A DNA stretch of 64,000 nucleotides from Streptomyces seoulensis (GTDB lineage Bacteria > Actinomycetota > Actinomycetes > Streptomycetales > Streptomycetaceae): the NCBI RefSeq assembly GCF_022846655.1, contig NZ_AP025667.1, positions 4,315,001-4,379,000 of the forward strand. Direction: 5' to 3'. Positions 1-8,407 of the stretch are shown here, piece after piece. Both the position numbers and the translations under genes were made by a program. Numbering within the stretch: the stretch's first letter is position 1; each line of letters begins with the position of its first letter. The notes under the pieces are model-generated. The model did not search any database, was not told the origin of the DNA, and saw nothing but the letters and a program-made list of their open reading frames with translations.

Positions 1-1
1 G

Positions 2-286
2 CGCTCCGTCAATGTCTGCGACGGACTGGGTACCCTCACGGCATCCCCGCACGCCCCGGCGCGGATCACCGTCCCGATGAGCGCCATCGCCCACCGCTTC
101 GCCCCCGGCCACCGCGTCCGCTGGCAGATCAGCGCGGGCGCCCACCCCCGCTTCGCCCGCAACCCCGGCACCGGCGAACCCCGGGCGGACACCACCGTTT
201 TCCGCCCCATACGCCTCACCCTGCACGGCGACTCCTCCCTGAACCTGCCCGACTCGGCCAACTCGGGCCCCAGGTTGGCCGGTTGA
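2..286 (+). CDS. CocE/NonD family hydrolase, C-terminal fragment
   Basis: The frame is open from the window edge to a TGA at 284-286, so only the last 94 codons are visible. They match the jelly-roll C-terminal domain of X-Pro dipeptidyl-peptidase/CocE-type serine hydrolases: a SVNVCDGL-like entry strand, then the hallmark AHRFAPGHRVR and SGAHPRFARN-type segments (here ISAGAHPRFARNPGTGE). The catalytic alpha/beta-hydrolase core must lie before base 1. Family members cleave acyl or peptide bonds of varied substrates; the substrate here cannot be told. The family call is firm, the exact activity is not. Confidence 0.85.
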   Translation, partial: RSVNVCDGLGTLTASPHAPARITVPMSAIAHRFAPGHRVRWQISAGAHPRFARNPGTGEPRADTTVFRPIRLTLHGDSSLNLPDSANSGPRLAG

Positions 287-355
287 TCCCCCGTGTGCGG
301 GCGGCCCGTGCGTGGCACACTGCCCGCAGGCTTCGGGGGGAGGGGAGGACGGGGT

Positions 356-1219
356 GTGAGTGAGCGGCGGACCGCTCCCACTGTGGGGCAGGTGGTGCTC
401 GGCAGGCGGCTGCAGGAGTTGCGGGAGTCGACCGGACTGAGCCGGGACGAGGCGGCGCGCGTCCTCCGGGTGGCGTCGGCGACCGTACGGCGGATGGAGA
501 CGGCCGAGGTCGCGCTGAAGATCCCGTACGTGCAGGCGCTGCTGGCCGCGTACGGGGTGGGCGAGGAGGAGGCCACCGCGTTCGTCGGGCTGGCCGAGGA
601 GGCCAACAGGCCCGACTGGTGGCAGCGGTTCCACGACGTGCTGCCGGACTGGTTCAGCCTGTACGTGAGCCTGGAGGGCGCCGCCCGCCTCATCCGCTCC
701 TACGAGCCGCACTTCATCCCCGGCCTGCTCCAGACCGAGGCGTACGCGCGGGCGGTGCTGGAGGCCGGGACGATCGGACAGCACGGCCAGGAGACGGTGG
801 ACCGGCATGTCGCGCTGCGCCTGGAGCGACAGCAACTGCTGGAGCGGGACGACCGGCCGCACCTGTGGGTGATCATGGACGAGACGGTGCTGCGGCGCCC
901 GGTGAGCACCCGTTCCGAGGTGATGCGCGACCAGCTCGACCATCTGCTGGAGTACGCCGAGCGGGACCGGATCACCCTCCAGCTCGCGGAGTTCGCGGCG
1001 GGCCCGCATCCGGGGACGTACGCCCCCTTCACGCTGTTCCGGTTCGCCGAACGGGAGCTGCCGGACATGGTGTTCACCGAGTATCTGACCGGCGCGCTCT
1101 ACCTCGACTCGCGCGAGGAGGTGGCCGCGCACCTGGAGGTGCTGGACCACATGACGGCGCGGGCGGCCTCCGCGCAGCGCACCCGGAAACTGCTGCGGGA
1201 GTTCCGCGAGAGCCTGTGA
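356..1219 (+). CDS. Helix-turn-helix regulator with DUF5753 domain
   Basis: 287 aa. An XRE-type helix-turn-helix covers about residues 11-69 (GRRLQELRESTGLSRDEAAR). A DUF5753 domain follows, with its conserved FIPGLLQTEAYARAVL at about 120-135. Streptomyces carry dozens of such paralogues, usually paired with a small DUF397 protein; none follows here, because the next gene is convergent osmC. GTG at 356 was chosen because GGGGAGG (342-348) lies 7 bases upstream. An in-frame start at 293 exists but would only add a low-complexity leader. The target genes are unknown. Confidence 0.88.
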   Translation: MSERRTAPTVGQVVLGRRLQELRESTGLSRDEAARVLRVASATVRRMETAEVALKIPYVQALLAAYGVGEEEATAFVGLAEEANRPDWWQRFHDVLPDWFSLYVSLEGAARLIRSYEPHFIPGLLQTEAYARAVLEAGTIGQHGQETVDRHVALRLERQQLLERDDRPHLWVIMDETVLRRPVSTRSEVMRDQLDHLLEYAERDRITLQLAEFAAGPHPGTYAPFTLFRFAERELPDMVFTEYLTGALYLDSREEVAAHLEVLDHMTARAASAQRTRKLLREFRESL

Positions 1220-1220
1220 C

Positions 1221-1249
1221 CCGGTGCCGCGCGCGGGGCGCGGCACCGG
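1221..1249. terminator. Bidirectional hairpin terminator
   Basis: A perfect 11-bp stem (CCGGTGCCGCG / CGCGGCACCGG) with a 7-base loop sits between the convergent HTH gene and osmC, starting 2 bases after the HTH stop. There is no T-run, as is common in Streptomyces. Placement between convergent genes supports a terminator for both. Confidence 0.7.
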
Positions 1250-1262
1250 CGGCCCTCAGGGC

Positions 1263-1688
1263 TCAGGCCAGCTCGGCCGTGAGGCTGATGTCGGTGCCGG
1301 CCAGGGCCTGGCTGACCGGGCAGTTCTTCTTGGCGTCCTCGGCGGCCGTGCGGAAGCCGTCCGCGTCCAGGCCGGGGACCTCGCCGCGCACGGTGAGGTG
1401 GATGCCGGTGATGCCCTCGCCGGGCTGGAAGGTCACGTCGGCCTTGGTCTCCAGCCGGGTGGGAGGGGTGCCGGCGCCGGTCAGGCCGTGCGACAGGGCC
1501 ATGGAGAAGCAGCTCGAGTGAGCGGCGGCGATCAGCTCCTCGGGGCTGGTGCGGCCGTTCGCCTGCTCGGCGCGCGACGGCCACGACACCGGCTGGGAGC
1601 CGATGCCGGAGGAGTCGAACGTGACGGTGCCGCTGCCCGACAGCAGTTCGCCTTCCCAGACCGTGTGTGCGGTGCGCGTGGTAGCCAC
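1263..1688 (-). CDS. osmC: OsmC family peroxiredoxin
   Basis: 141 aa, the usual OsmC/Ohr length. It has the two conserved redox cysteines of the family: Cys60 in AAHSSCFSMAL and Cys123 in KKNCPVSQAL. Family enzymes reduce organic hydroperoxides in the cytoplasm using dithiols. The N-terminal TRTAHTVWEG and the SWPSRAEQANGRTSPEEL segment fit the OsmC branch rather than Ohr. The gene is monocistronic, convergent with the HTH gene and separated from the next minus-strand gene by about 100 bases. Confidence 0.93.
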   Translation of the reverse strand: MATTRTAHTVWEGELLSGSGTVTFDSSGIGSQPVSWPSRAEQANGRTSPEELIAAAHSSCFSMALSHGLTGAGTPPTRLETKADVTFQPGEGITGIHLTVRGEVPGLDADGFRTAAEDAKKNCPVSQALAGTDISLTAELA

Positions 1689-1793
1689 GGTGGTTCCTTT
1701 CGCGGATGTTCTCGTGTTCCGGGTCCTTGTGCCCCCGTACCCCCCATCCGATCACATCCGGGGTCACGGCACGGTGAGGACCGGCCCGCGTAC

Positions 1794-3860
1794 TCAGGCC
1801 GCCCGGCGCTCGGGGCCGGCGTCGAGCGGCACCTCGGGCCCGTTCAACTCGCCGAGCCAGCGGCGCAGTACGCCGTGCAGGCGCTCGGCGCCGGACAGGC
1901 CCGCTCCGTCCTCGTCGGGCAAGGAGAGGGTGAGCGGGGAGAGCAGGAAGGGGCGGGACTGGGCGCCGCCGAGGCCGCCGTGGGAGCCGATCTGCTCCTC
2001 GAAGGCGTGCACTTCACCGCTGGCGGGGTCGTGCCAGGAGTTCACCATGATGTCGGCGGTGTGGGGGAAGGAGTGGGCGCGGCGTACGGCGTCGGCGGCG
2101 CCGGGGCCGAAGCGGGCCAGCGGTCCGGGCCGCTCGTCCAGTTCGGCCAGCGGGATCTCGGTGCCGCAGGGGCCGAGGACCACGCCGTCGTGCTCGGCGC
2201 TGCGCACCAGCAGGAAGCCGATGCCGGGGTGGTTGGCGAGGGTGGGGAGCAGCGCCGGGTGGCGGGCGTCGATCTCCTCCTTGGTCATCCGGTGGGGGAC
2301 GTCCGGGAAGGAGACCAGCCCGAGGTTGCCGGAGGCGAGCACGACCGGCTCGGAGCGGCGCACGGGCGGGGTGGGTCCGTCGTCCGTGCCGTCGGCGCGG
2401 CCGAGGGCGACGCGTACGGCGGCGCGGGCCTCGGCGCCGCTGGGGGTGCGGCCGGCGCCGCGCGGCACGGGCAGCCCGCTTCCCGCGCGGACGAGGTCGG
2501 CGAGGGTGAGGCCGTAGCGGGAGCGAAAGGTTTCGCCCGGACTCTGCCCGTGGTCGGAGAGGACGACCAGGCGGTAGGGGCGCGGGGCGTGCTCGGCGGC
2601 CTTCTCGATCAGCGCGAGGGAGCGGTCCAGGCGCTTGAGGACCTGGCGGGCGTCCCGGCTGTCGGGGCCGGAGTGGTGGGCGACCTCGTCGTAGGCGACG
2701 AGGTCGGCGTAGACGGCGGTGCGGCCCGCGAGCAGATCGCCCATCACGGCGGCGACGACCACGTCCCGTTCGACGACGGTGGCGAAGGCGCGGACGAACG
2801 GGTAGAGGCCGCCCCGGCCGACGCGCGGGTGCCGGCCGGCGAACCGGGCGCGGGTGGACTGGCCGATCTCGCGGCCGATCTCGGCGAAGAACGACAGGGC
2901 GGTGCGCACCGCGTTGGCCGGGTCGGAGAAGTAGGCGAAGTAGCCGGCGCGGGAACGGTTCCCCCGGCCGCGGCGGCGGGTGGCGATGGAGAGCACGAGG
3001 GCCTGTTCCCCGGCGCCGCCGCTGAACAGGTTGCCCCGGCTGGCGCCGTCGACGGTGAGCAGGCCGCCGTCCCCGGTGCGGGCGACGGCGCGGCGCTGCA
3101 ACTCGGCGGCCGAGGTGGGCCGGTTGCAGACCATGACCTCGCCCCGGTCCTTCTCGTACCAGCGGAAGGCGGGGACGTCGTAGGTGCTGCCGTGGAGGAT
3201 GCCGAGCTGGCTGGCGCCGGTCTGGCTGGACCAGTCGGTGCGCCAGGAGGCGAGCCGGTGGGTGGGCGGGATGACGCCGTCGGTGGCGAGCCAGCGGGCC
3301 ACGGTGGGCATCAGACCGTCGCGGACGGCGGCGGTGAGCACGTCGTGGCCGACGCCGTCGAGCTGGACGCAGACCAGGCCGGGCGTGCTCGCGCAGGGCC
3401 GGCCGGCTCTTCGGCGGCGCACCGCGAGGCGCAACAGGCGGCGCCGGTAGGCGTCGTCGTCGCGTACGGCGAGCGCCCCGCCGGTGGCCGAGGCGACGGC
3501 GGACATCACGGCGGCGACGATCACCGCGGTCTCGGGCGCCACCTCGCCGCGCCCGGAGGGGTTGACGCGCAGGGCGAGCAGCAGCAGGGAGCCGTTGAGG
3601 AAGAAGACCAGCAGGCCGAGGAAGAGCGCGGGCACGAGCAGCAGCAGCCGCACCAGCACCGGCCAGGCCAGCGCCGACAGCAGGCCGAACGCCCCGGCTC
3701 CGCAGGCGGCGGTGACGGCGATACGGGTGGCGCTGTCGCCGTCGGGGGACTGGAGCCGGAAGTCGGGGAGGGCTCCGGCGAGTACGAGCATGGTGAGCGT
3801 GGAGACCGCCCACACCGTGACGCTACGACCGATCTGACCGGCAACCCGCCGCCACCGCAC
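1794..3860 (-). CDS. Membrane-anchored alkaline-phosphatase-superfamily protein
   Basis: 688 aa. The N-terminus has about four hydrophobic segments (near residues 11-33, 49-66, 68-98 and 111-132), resembling holin/DUF membrane modules. A large alkaline-phosphatase/phosphodiesterase-superfamily domain follows from about 160. Metal-site motifs are visible: LDGVGHD near 168, a Thr/Ser nucleophile region SQTGASQLG near 212, DEVAHHSG at 391-398 and SDHGQSPG at 435-442. It probably hydrolyses a phosphate ester or phosphodiester at the cell envelope; the substrate is unknown. The GTG start at 3860 is uncertain; a later start near residue 12 would still keep all membrane segments. Confidence 0.8.
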   Translation of the reverse strand: MRWRRVAGQIGRSVTVWAVSTLTMLVLAGALPDFRLQSPDGDSATRIAVTAACGAGAFGLLSALAWPVLVRLLLLVPALFLGLLVFFLNGSLLLLALRVNPSGRGEVAPETAVIVAAVMSAVASATGGALAVRDDDAYRRRLLRLAVRRRRAGRPCASTPGLVCVQLDGVGHDVLTAAVRDGLMPTVARWLATDGVIPPTHRLASWRTDWSSQTGASQLGILHGSTYDVPAFRWYEKDRGEVMVCNRPTSAAELQRRAVARTGDGGLLTVDGASRGNLFSGGAGEQALVLSIATRRRGRGNRSRAGYFAYFSDPANAVRTALSFFAEIGREIGQSTRARFAGRHPRVGRGGLYPFVRAFATVVERDVVVAAVMGDLLAGRTAVYADLVAYDEVAHHSGPDSRDARQVLKRLDRSLALIEKAAEHAPRPYRLVVLSDHGQSPGETFRSRYGLTLADLVRAGSGLPVPRGAGRTPSGAEARAAVRVALGRADGTDDGPTPPVRRSEPVVLASGNLGLVSFPDVPHRMTKEEIDARHPALLPTLANHPGIGFLLVRSAEHDGVVLGPCGTEIPLAELDERPGPLARFGPGAADAVRRAHSFPHTADIMVNSWHDPASGEVHAFEEQIGSHGGLGGAQSRPFLLSPLTLSLPDEDGAGLSGAERLHGVLRRWLGELNGPEVPLDAGPERRAA

Positions 3861-3950
3861 GCCCCGCGCACCTCACGTCCCGGCCCGCCCCTCGGGGCCT
3901 GCCCCCACCTTGTCACACCGGCTGCGGGGGCCGGGGCGGCCCGGAAGGAG

Positions 3951-4382
3951 TCACTTGCCGTCGTAGCCGGCCGTGGGCATCGAGAGCCGCCGGTGCACGC
4001 GCGCCTTCATCCGGGCGTCGTACGCGGGTTCGGCGCTGCCCACCGTCTCCACGCGGACCCCGCGCCGGGCGCACTCGGCGGTGAACTCCTCACCCGTGGA
4101 CAGCGCGCGCTCCAGCACCCGTCTGCTGGGGGCGACGAACACGTCCACGCCGGGGCGCACCCCGTCCCACAGCGCGTCGTGGTCGAAGCGCAGCCCGCCT
4201 ACGAGGAGTTCGCGCGCGATCACGTACCCCTGCTCGGCGGCCCAGCGGGCGCACATGGCGTGCTGGCTGCGGGAGTCGACCAGGAACGGGTCGGACTCCA
4301 GCTCCTCCAGCGGGGTCAGGCTGGCGATGGCGGTGATCCGTAACGTCGCCGCACCGGCCGAGGCACCCTGTAACGGTCCCAT
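3951..4382 (-). CDS. Hypothetical protein with resolvase-N-like region
   Basis: 143 aa, function not recognised. The first 60 residues (DPFLVDSRSQHAMCARWAAE, then QGYVIAREL) resemble the part of serine-recombinase N-terminal domains where a Q...C..WA..G pattern recurs. No catalytic serine motif (YxRxS) precedes it and there is no DNA-binding tail, so it is not a working recombinase. A second half with VDVFVAPSRRVLERAL is also resolvase-fold-like. It is divergent from the MBL gene at 4466, with an 83-base gap holding both promoters and ribosome sites. A domesticated fragment is one reading; an unrelated fold is equally possible. Confidence 0.6.
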   Translation of the reverse strand: MGPLQGASAGAATLRITAIASLTPLEELESDPFLVDSRSQHAMCARWAAEQGYVIARELLVGGLRFDHDALWDGVRPGVDVFVAPSRRVLERALSTGEEFTAECARRGVRVETVGSAEPAYDARMKARVHRRLSMPTAGYDGK

Positions 4383-4465
4383 GGCGTCCCCTCACCTCCG
4401 GGTTCGCCGCCGACCCTACCGCTGCCCGTACGCTTCGGGGGAGTCGCGCGGCGGAGGTGAGGGTA

Positions 4466-5239
4466 GTGCCGGTGGAGGTCACCTGGTGGGGTCACGCCAC
4501 CTGCACGATCGAGGACTCGGACACGCGGGTGCTCACCGATCCCCTGTTCGCCTCACGGCTGGCGCATCTGCGCCGCCGCCGGGGCGCGCCGCCGCCCGCC
4601 GACGCCCGCCGCGCCGACGCGGTGCTCGTCTCCCATCTGCACGCCGACCACTTGCACCTTCCCTCGCTGGCGGGGCTCGCGCCGGGCACACGTCTGCTGG
4701 TGCCCCGGGGCGCGCCCCGGACGGTGCCCGGACTGCGGCGGCTGCGGGGGCTCGACATCACCGAGGTGGCGCCCGGCGACGAGGTCCGGATCGGGGAGCT
4801 GCGGGTGCGGGTGGTGCCCGCGCTGCACGACGGACGGCGGCTGCCCTTCGGCCCGCACCGCTCCCCCGCGCTCGGCTATGTCGTGGAGGGTGAGGCGCGC
4901 ACCTACTTCGCCGGTGATACCGGGCTCTTCGACGCGATGGCCGAGGAGGTCGGCCCGGTGGACGTGGCCTTGCTGCCGGTGGGCGGCTGGGGGCCGTATC
5001 TGGGCGAGGGGCACCTGGACGCGGGCCGGGCGGCGCGGGCGCTGGCGCGGCTGGCGCCGGGCTGGGCGGTGCCGGTGCACTACGGCACGTACTGGCCGAT
5101 CGGGATGGACGCGGTGCGTCCGCACGAATTCCACGCGCCGGGCGAGGAGTTCGTGCGGCTGGCGGCCGAGGCCGCGCCGAAGGTGACGGTGCACCGGCTG
5201 GGGCACGGGGAGGGCGTACGGCTGGAGGTCGCCCGGTGA
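4466..5239 (+). CDS. MBL-fold metallo-hydrolase
   Basis: 257 aa. It has the metallo-beta-lactamase signature HLHADH at residues 57-62, an early WWGHAT motif at 7-12, and GDTGLFD near 152. This places it with UlaG/RNase-Z-like lactonase or phosphodiesterase MBL proteins; the substrate is unknown. GTG at 4466 was chosen because GGAGG (4453-4457) lies 8 bases upstream, while the upstream GTG at 4457 overlaps that site. The stop overlaps the DedA gene by 4 bases (GTGA), so the two are probably translationally coupled. Confidence 0.88.
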   Translation: MPVEVTWWGHATCTIEDSDTRVLTDPLFASRLAHLRRRRGAPPPADARRADAVLVSHLHADHLHLPSLAGLAPGTRLLVPRGAPRTVPGLRRLRGLDITEVAPGDEVRIGELRVRVVPALHDGRRLPFGPHRSPALGYVVEGEARTYFAGDTGLFDAMAEEVGPVDVALLPVGGWGPYLGEGHLDAGRAARALARLAPGWAVPVHYGTYWPIGMDAVRPHEFHAPGEEFVRLAAEAAPKVTVHRLGHGEGVRLEVAR

Positions 5240-5880
5240 GAGGGCTGGGGGGCGCGGTGGTGCTGGCCGCCGCCGCGACACAGGGCGTGCCGCTGGAGCC
5301 GACGCAGCAGGCGCTCGGGTATCCGTCGCTGTTCCTGCTGGTGCTGACAGGCGCGCTGATACCCGTGGTGCCGACGGGGGCGCTGGTGAGCACGGCGGCG
5401 GTGGTGGCGGTCCATCGCACGGCGCCGTTCTCGCTGTTGCTGGTGTTCGTGACGGCGTCGCTGGCGGCCTTCTTGGGGGACGCGGCGCTGTACTGGCTGG
5501 GGCGGCGCGGTCTCGGCTCGCAGAGCGGGTCGCGCTGGCTGGAGGCGCTGCGGTCGCGGGCGCCGGAGGAGCGGCTGGACCAGGCGCGGGAGAAGCTGGC
5601 CGACCACGGGGTGACGGTGCTGGTGCTGTCCCGGCTCGTGCCGGCGGGCCGGATTCCGGTGATGCTGGCGTGTCTGCTTGCCGAGTGGCCGCTGCGGCGC
5701 TTCGCGCGGGGCAACCTTCCGGCGTGCCTGGCGTGGACGCTGACGTATCAGGTGATCGGCATTCTCGGGGGTTCGCTGTTCGCCCGGCCGTGGGAGGGCG
5801 TGGTGGCGGTGGTCGTGCTGACCGCGCTGGTCAGCGCGGCTCCGGGGCTGGTGCGCCGGGTGCGGGGCGGGGAGCGGTAG
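5236..5880 (+). CDS. DedA/VTT family membrane protein
   Basis: 214 aa with several membrane segments. It has the DedA hallmarks of a re-entrant stretch (LTGALIPVVPTGALVS) and the later SRLVPAGRIPVMLACLLAEW, which matches the family's F/SRFIPxxR motif. DedA proteins are thought to scramble or transport phospholipids and undecaprenyl phosphate at the cytoplasmic membrane. It is coupled to the MBL gene by a 4-base overlap. Its last 50 bases overlap the end of the convergent MBL gene on the other strand. Confidence 0.88.
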   Translation: MRGLGGAVVLAAAATQGVPLEPTQQALGYPSLFLLVLTGALIPVVPTGALVSTAAVVAVHRTAPFSLLLVFVTASLAAFLGDAALYWLGRRGLGSQSGSRWLEALRSRAPEERLDQAREKLADHGVTVLVLSRLVPAGRIPVMLACLLAEWPLRRFARGNLPACLAWTLTYQVIGILGGSLFARPWEGVVAVVVLTALVSAAPGLVRRVRGGER

Positions 5881-6985
5881 GGCGCGGCTCTGCCTCCAGC
5901 ACGCGGGAGGCGCCGACCGGGAGGTCCCACAGGTCGGTCCGGGCGAGTTCCGCCTTCTCCCAGGCCGCGCGGACGCGGGTGAGCGGTTCCATGACGGGCT
6001 CGGCGGAGAGCACGAACGTCCCCCAGTGCATGGGCGCCATCCGGCGGGCGCCGAGGTCGAGGGTGGCCTGTACGGCTTCCTCCGGGTCGCAGTGGACGTC
6101 GCTGAGCCACCAGCGCGGGTCATAGGCGCCGATCGGCATCAGGGCGAGGTCGATGCCGGGGTAGCGGCGGCCGATGCGGCCGAACCAGTGGCCGTAACCG
6201 GTGTCGCCCGCGAAGTAGAGGCGCTGCCCGTTCTGCGCGGTCATCACCCAGCCGCCCCACAGGCTGAGGCAGGTGTCGGTCAGGGTGCGCTTGGACCAGT
6301 GGTGCGCGGGCACGAAGTCGAAGCGCACACCGGAGAGTCGGGCGCCCTCCCACCAGTCCAGCTCGGTGACGCAGGTGAACCGCCTGCGCCGGAACCAGCG
6401 TCCGAGTCCGGCGGGCGCGAACACCGGTGTGTCGCGCGGGAGTCGGCTCAGGGTGGGGGCGTCCAGGTGGTCGTAGTGGTTGTGGCTGACCACGACGGCG
6501 TCGACGGGGGGCAGGCTGTCCCAGGCGACGCCGACGGGGGTGACACGGACCGGGGTGCCGAGGATGCGGCGCGACCACACCGGGTCGGTGAGCACGGTCA
6601 GCCCGCCGATCCGCACCACCCAACTGGCGTGCCCCGCCCAGGTGACGGCCAGGGTGTCGGCTCCTACCCGGGGCAACGGGCCCGGCTCGTAGGGGAGTCG
6701 GGGGATGTCGACGAGTCCCTCGGGTTCGGGGCGCACGGCGCCCTCGCGGGCGAAGCGGGCCATGGCCTTCCATCCGGGCAGCGGCGCGGTGAGCCGGTCG
6801 TGGAAGGTCCTCGGCCACACCCGGTGTTCGCCCAGCGGGCGTGGTTCGGCCAGCGGCGGTGACGCGGGCGCGAGCGGGGCGCGGACGACCACCTCGGGCA
6901 CGGCGTCCGTCGGCGCCGGGGCGCTCGGCGGGGGCGTGGTGGTGGTCGTGGCGGTGGACCCGGGCTCATGCGTCTGCTGCGTCAT
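5831..6985 (-). CDS. MBL-fold hydrolase, UlaG/NAPE-PLD-like
   Basis: 384 aa. After a Thr/Pro-rich leader of about 90 residues comes an MBL domain with WAGHASW near 116, SHNHYDH at 167-173, PAHHWSKRTL near 216 and FAGDTGYGHW near 247. This motif set matches the N-acyl-phosphatidylethanolamine phospholipase D/UlaG-like branch. ATG at 6985 was preferred over 7000 because it overlaps the stop of the upstream gene (ATGA) and has a GGAG 7 bases before it. Coupling to the lysine-free aminotransferase-fold gene suggests they work together. The substrate is unknown. Confidence 0.85.
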   Translation of the reverse strand: MTQQTHEPGSTATTTTTPPPSAPAPTDAVPEVVVRAPLAPASPPLAEPRPLGEHRVWPRTFHDRLTAPLPGWKAMARFAREGAVRPEPEGLVDIPRLPYEPGPLPRVGADTLAVTWAGHASWVVRIGGLTVLTDPVWSRRILGTPVRVTPVGVAWDSLPPVDAVVVSHNHYDHLDAPTLSRLPRDTPVFAPAGLGRWFRRRRFTCVTELDWWEGARLSGVRFDFVPAHHWSKRTLTDTCLSLWGGWVMTAQNGQRLYFAGDTGYGHWFGRIGRRYPGIDLALMPIGAYDPRWWLSDVHCDPEEAVQATLDLGARRMAPMHWGTFVLSAEPVMEPLTRVRAAWEKAELARTDLWDLPVGASRVLEAEPRPTAPRPAPGAPAPEPR

Positions 6986-8238
6986 CGAGGGGGCTCCCAT
7001 CGCTGAGCTTCGTCACGGAGTTCGTCGAGGACCGACCTCAGGGTGAGCAACGCGTCGCTCGTGCAGGGCAGTTCCGTCGGGTCGGGCGAGGCGAGCGCCT
7101 CCTCGCGCTCCTCGTCCGTGCCGCCCAGCAGCGGGGCGGTGGACAGCCGTACGCACAGGGCGCCGAGGTCGTCGCCGAAGCGGTGGCCGCCGGGCGCGGG
7201 CATGCCGAGCCGGGCGGTGAGGAAGTCCTCCAGTTCCTGCGCGTCCCCGACGCCCCGCGCGGCCAGGGCCGCGCGCAGCGGGCCGAGGTCGGCGTAGAGG
7301 TGGCGTCCGGCCTGCGGGGGCGGGGCGAGCGCACCGCCCGCGAGGACCGTGCGGTACGCGGCGGCGGCCAGGCGCGCGTGCAGGCGGACGGCGGCCTCGC
7401 GGCGGGCGGTGACCGGCTCGGGCTCGTCCAGCGCGTACTGGGCGGCGGCCGCGACGGGGGCGGCAAGGCGGGCGCCGAGCGCGAAGAGCACGTCCAGCAC
7501 ACGGGCGTGGACGCGCTCCCCCGCCGCGCTGTCCGGGAAGCGGGCGACGGCCGCGGGCCAGCCGGCCGGGAGCAGCGATCCGGCGAGGTCGGCGAAGACG
7601 GTGACATGGTCGGGCAGCATCTCGGCCGGGCTGACCAGGACCGTGTCGTGGGGGTCGTGCAGGGTGTCGCGCCAGGTCTCGTCACTGACGATGTGCAGGC
7701 CCTCGGCGGCGGCCGCCTCCACGGTCTCGTGCAGCAGCTCGGGCGCGGGGACGGCGGCGGTGGGGTCGTCCGCGACGGACAGCACCAGCAGCCGGGGGTC
7801 ACCGCCCTCTTCCCTGACCCGGCGGACGGTCTCCAGCAGCGCGAACGGGTCGGGTATCCCGCCGCTCCCCGCCGGGACGGGCACCGGGAAGAGGCGTCTG
7901 CCGAGCAGCCGGGCGCTGGGCGCCCACCAGGCGGCGCGGGGCCGGGGCGCCAGGATGTCGCCGTGGTCCCCGGCGAGCGCGGCGGTCAGCGCCGGCAGCA
8001 GCGGGGGCGCGCCGGGGGCGAGGGTCACGCGGTCGGGGGTGCAGGGCAGTCCGCGCCGGGTCCAGTAGCCGCAGGCCGCCTCCAGCAGGGCCGGGTCCCC
8101 TCCGGCGGGCTGGGCCTCGCCGTGGTGTTCGGCGGCGGCCAGGCGGTCGGCGAGTTCCGGGAGCACGGGCAGGCCGTCGGCGGGGAACGGGGGCCCGTAG
8201 CGGACGGGGCCGTGGCCCTCGGGTTCCCTCCGCCGCAT
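6982..8238 (-). CDS. Aminotransferase-fold (PLP fold type I) protein lacking lysine
   Basis: 418 aa. The layout is that of class I/II aminotransferases: an N-terminal arm, APGAPPLLPAL near 74, IVSDETW at 183-189 (the Asp that normally holds the pyridine nitrogen), then VFADLAGSLLPAGW at 214-227. In that last segment the family carries its Schiff-base lysine (usually S-x-S-K). No lysine is present there, and the whole protein contains none, so it cannot bind PLP covalently in the usual way. ATG 8238 was chosen for its GGAGG 5 bases upstream; an upstream GTG/ATG frame to 8385 is possible. It is coupled by ATGA to the MBL gene. It may be a pseudoenzyme or regulator. Confidence 0.8.
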   Translation of the reverse strand: MRRREPEGHGPVRYGPPFPADGLPVLPELADRLAAAEHHGEAQPAGGDPALLEAACGYWTRRGLPCTPDRVTLAPGAPPLLPALTAALAGDHGDILAPRPRAAWWAPSARLLGRRLFPVPVPAGSGGIPDPFALLETVRRVREEGGDPRLLVLSVADDPTAAVPAPELLHETVEAAAAEGLHIVSDETWRDTLHDPHDTVLVSPAEMLPDHVTVFADLAGSLLPAGWPAAVARFPDSAAGERVHARVLDVLFALGARLAAPVAAAAQYALDEPEPVTARREAAVRLHARLAAAAYRTVLAGGALAPPPQAGRHLYADLGPLRAALAARGVGDAQELEDFLTARLGMPAPGGHRFGDDLGALCVRLSTAPLLGGTDEEREEALASPDPTELPCTSDALLTLRSVLDELRDEAQRWEPPR

Positions 8239-8407
8239 GTCCGCCTCCGCGCGGTCCGTGTGCCGTGTGCCCCGAGCCCGGTGCCGTGTGGCGGGTGTGC
8301 GGGGTGCCTGCTGGTGGTGCCCTCGGGAAGGTGTGTACCCGGCGACGGGCCCGGCATGGCTCGCGTCCGGCGTCGTCCCGGTCACGGCGGCCTCCGGTTG
8401 CCCGCCG

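Noticed and set aside
1224..4343. A 1039-codon plus-strand open frame across osmC and the phosphatase gene
   Set aside because: It is antisense to two clear genes, and the translation is Gly/Ala/Glu low-complexity with no domain; an artefact of high GC.
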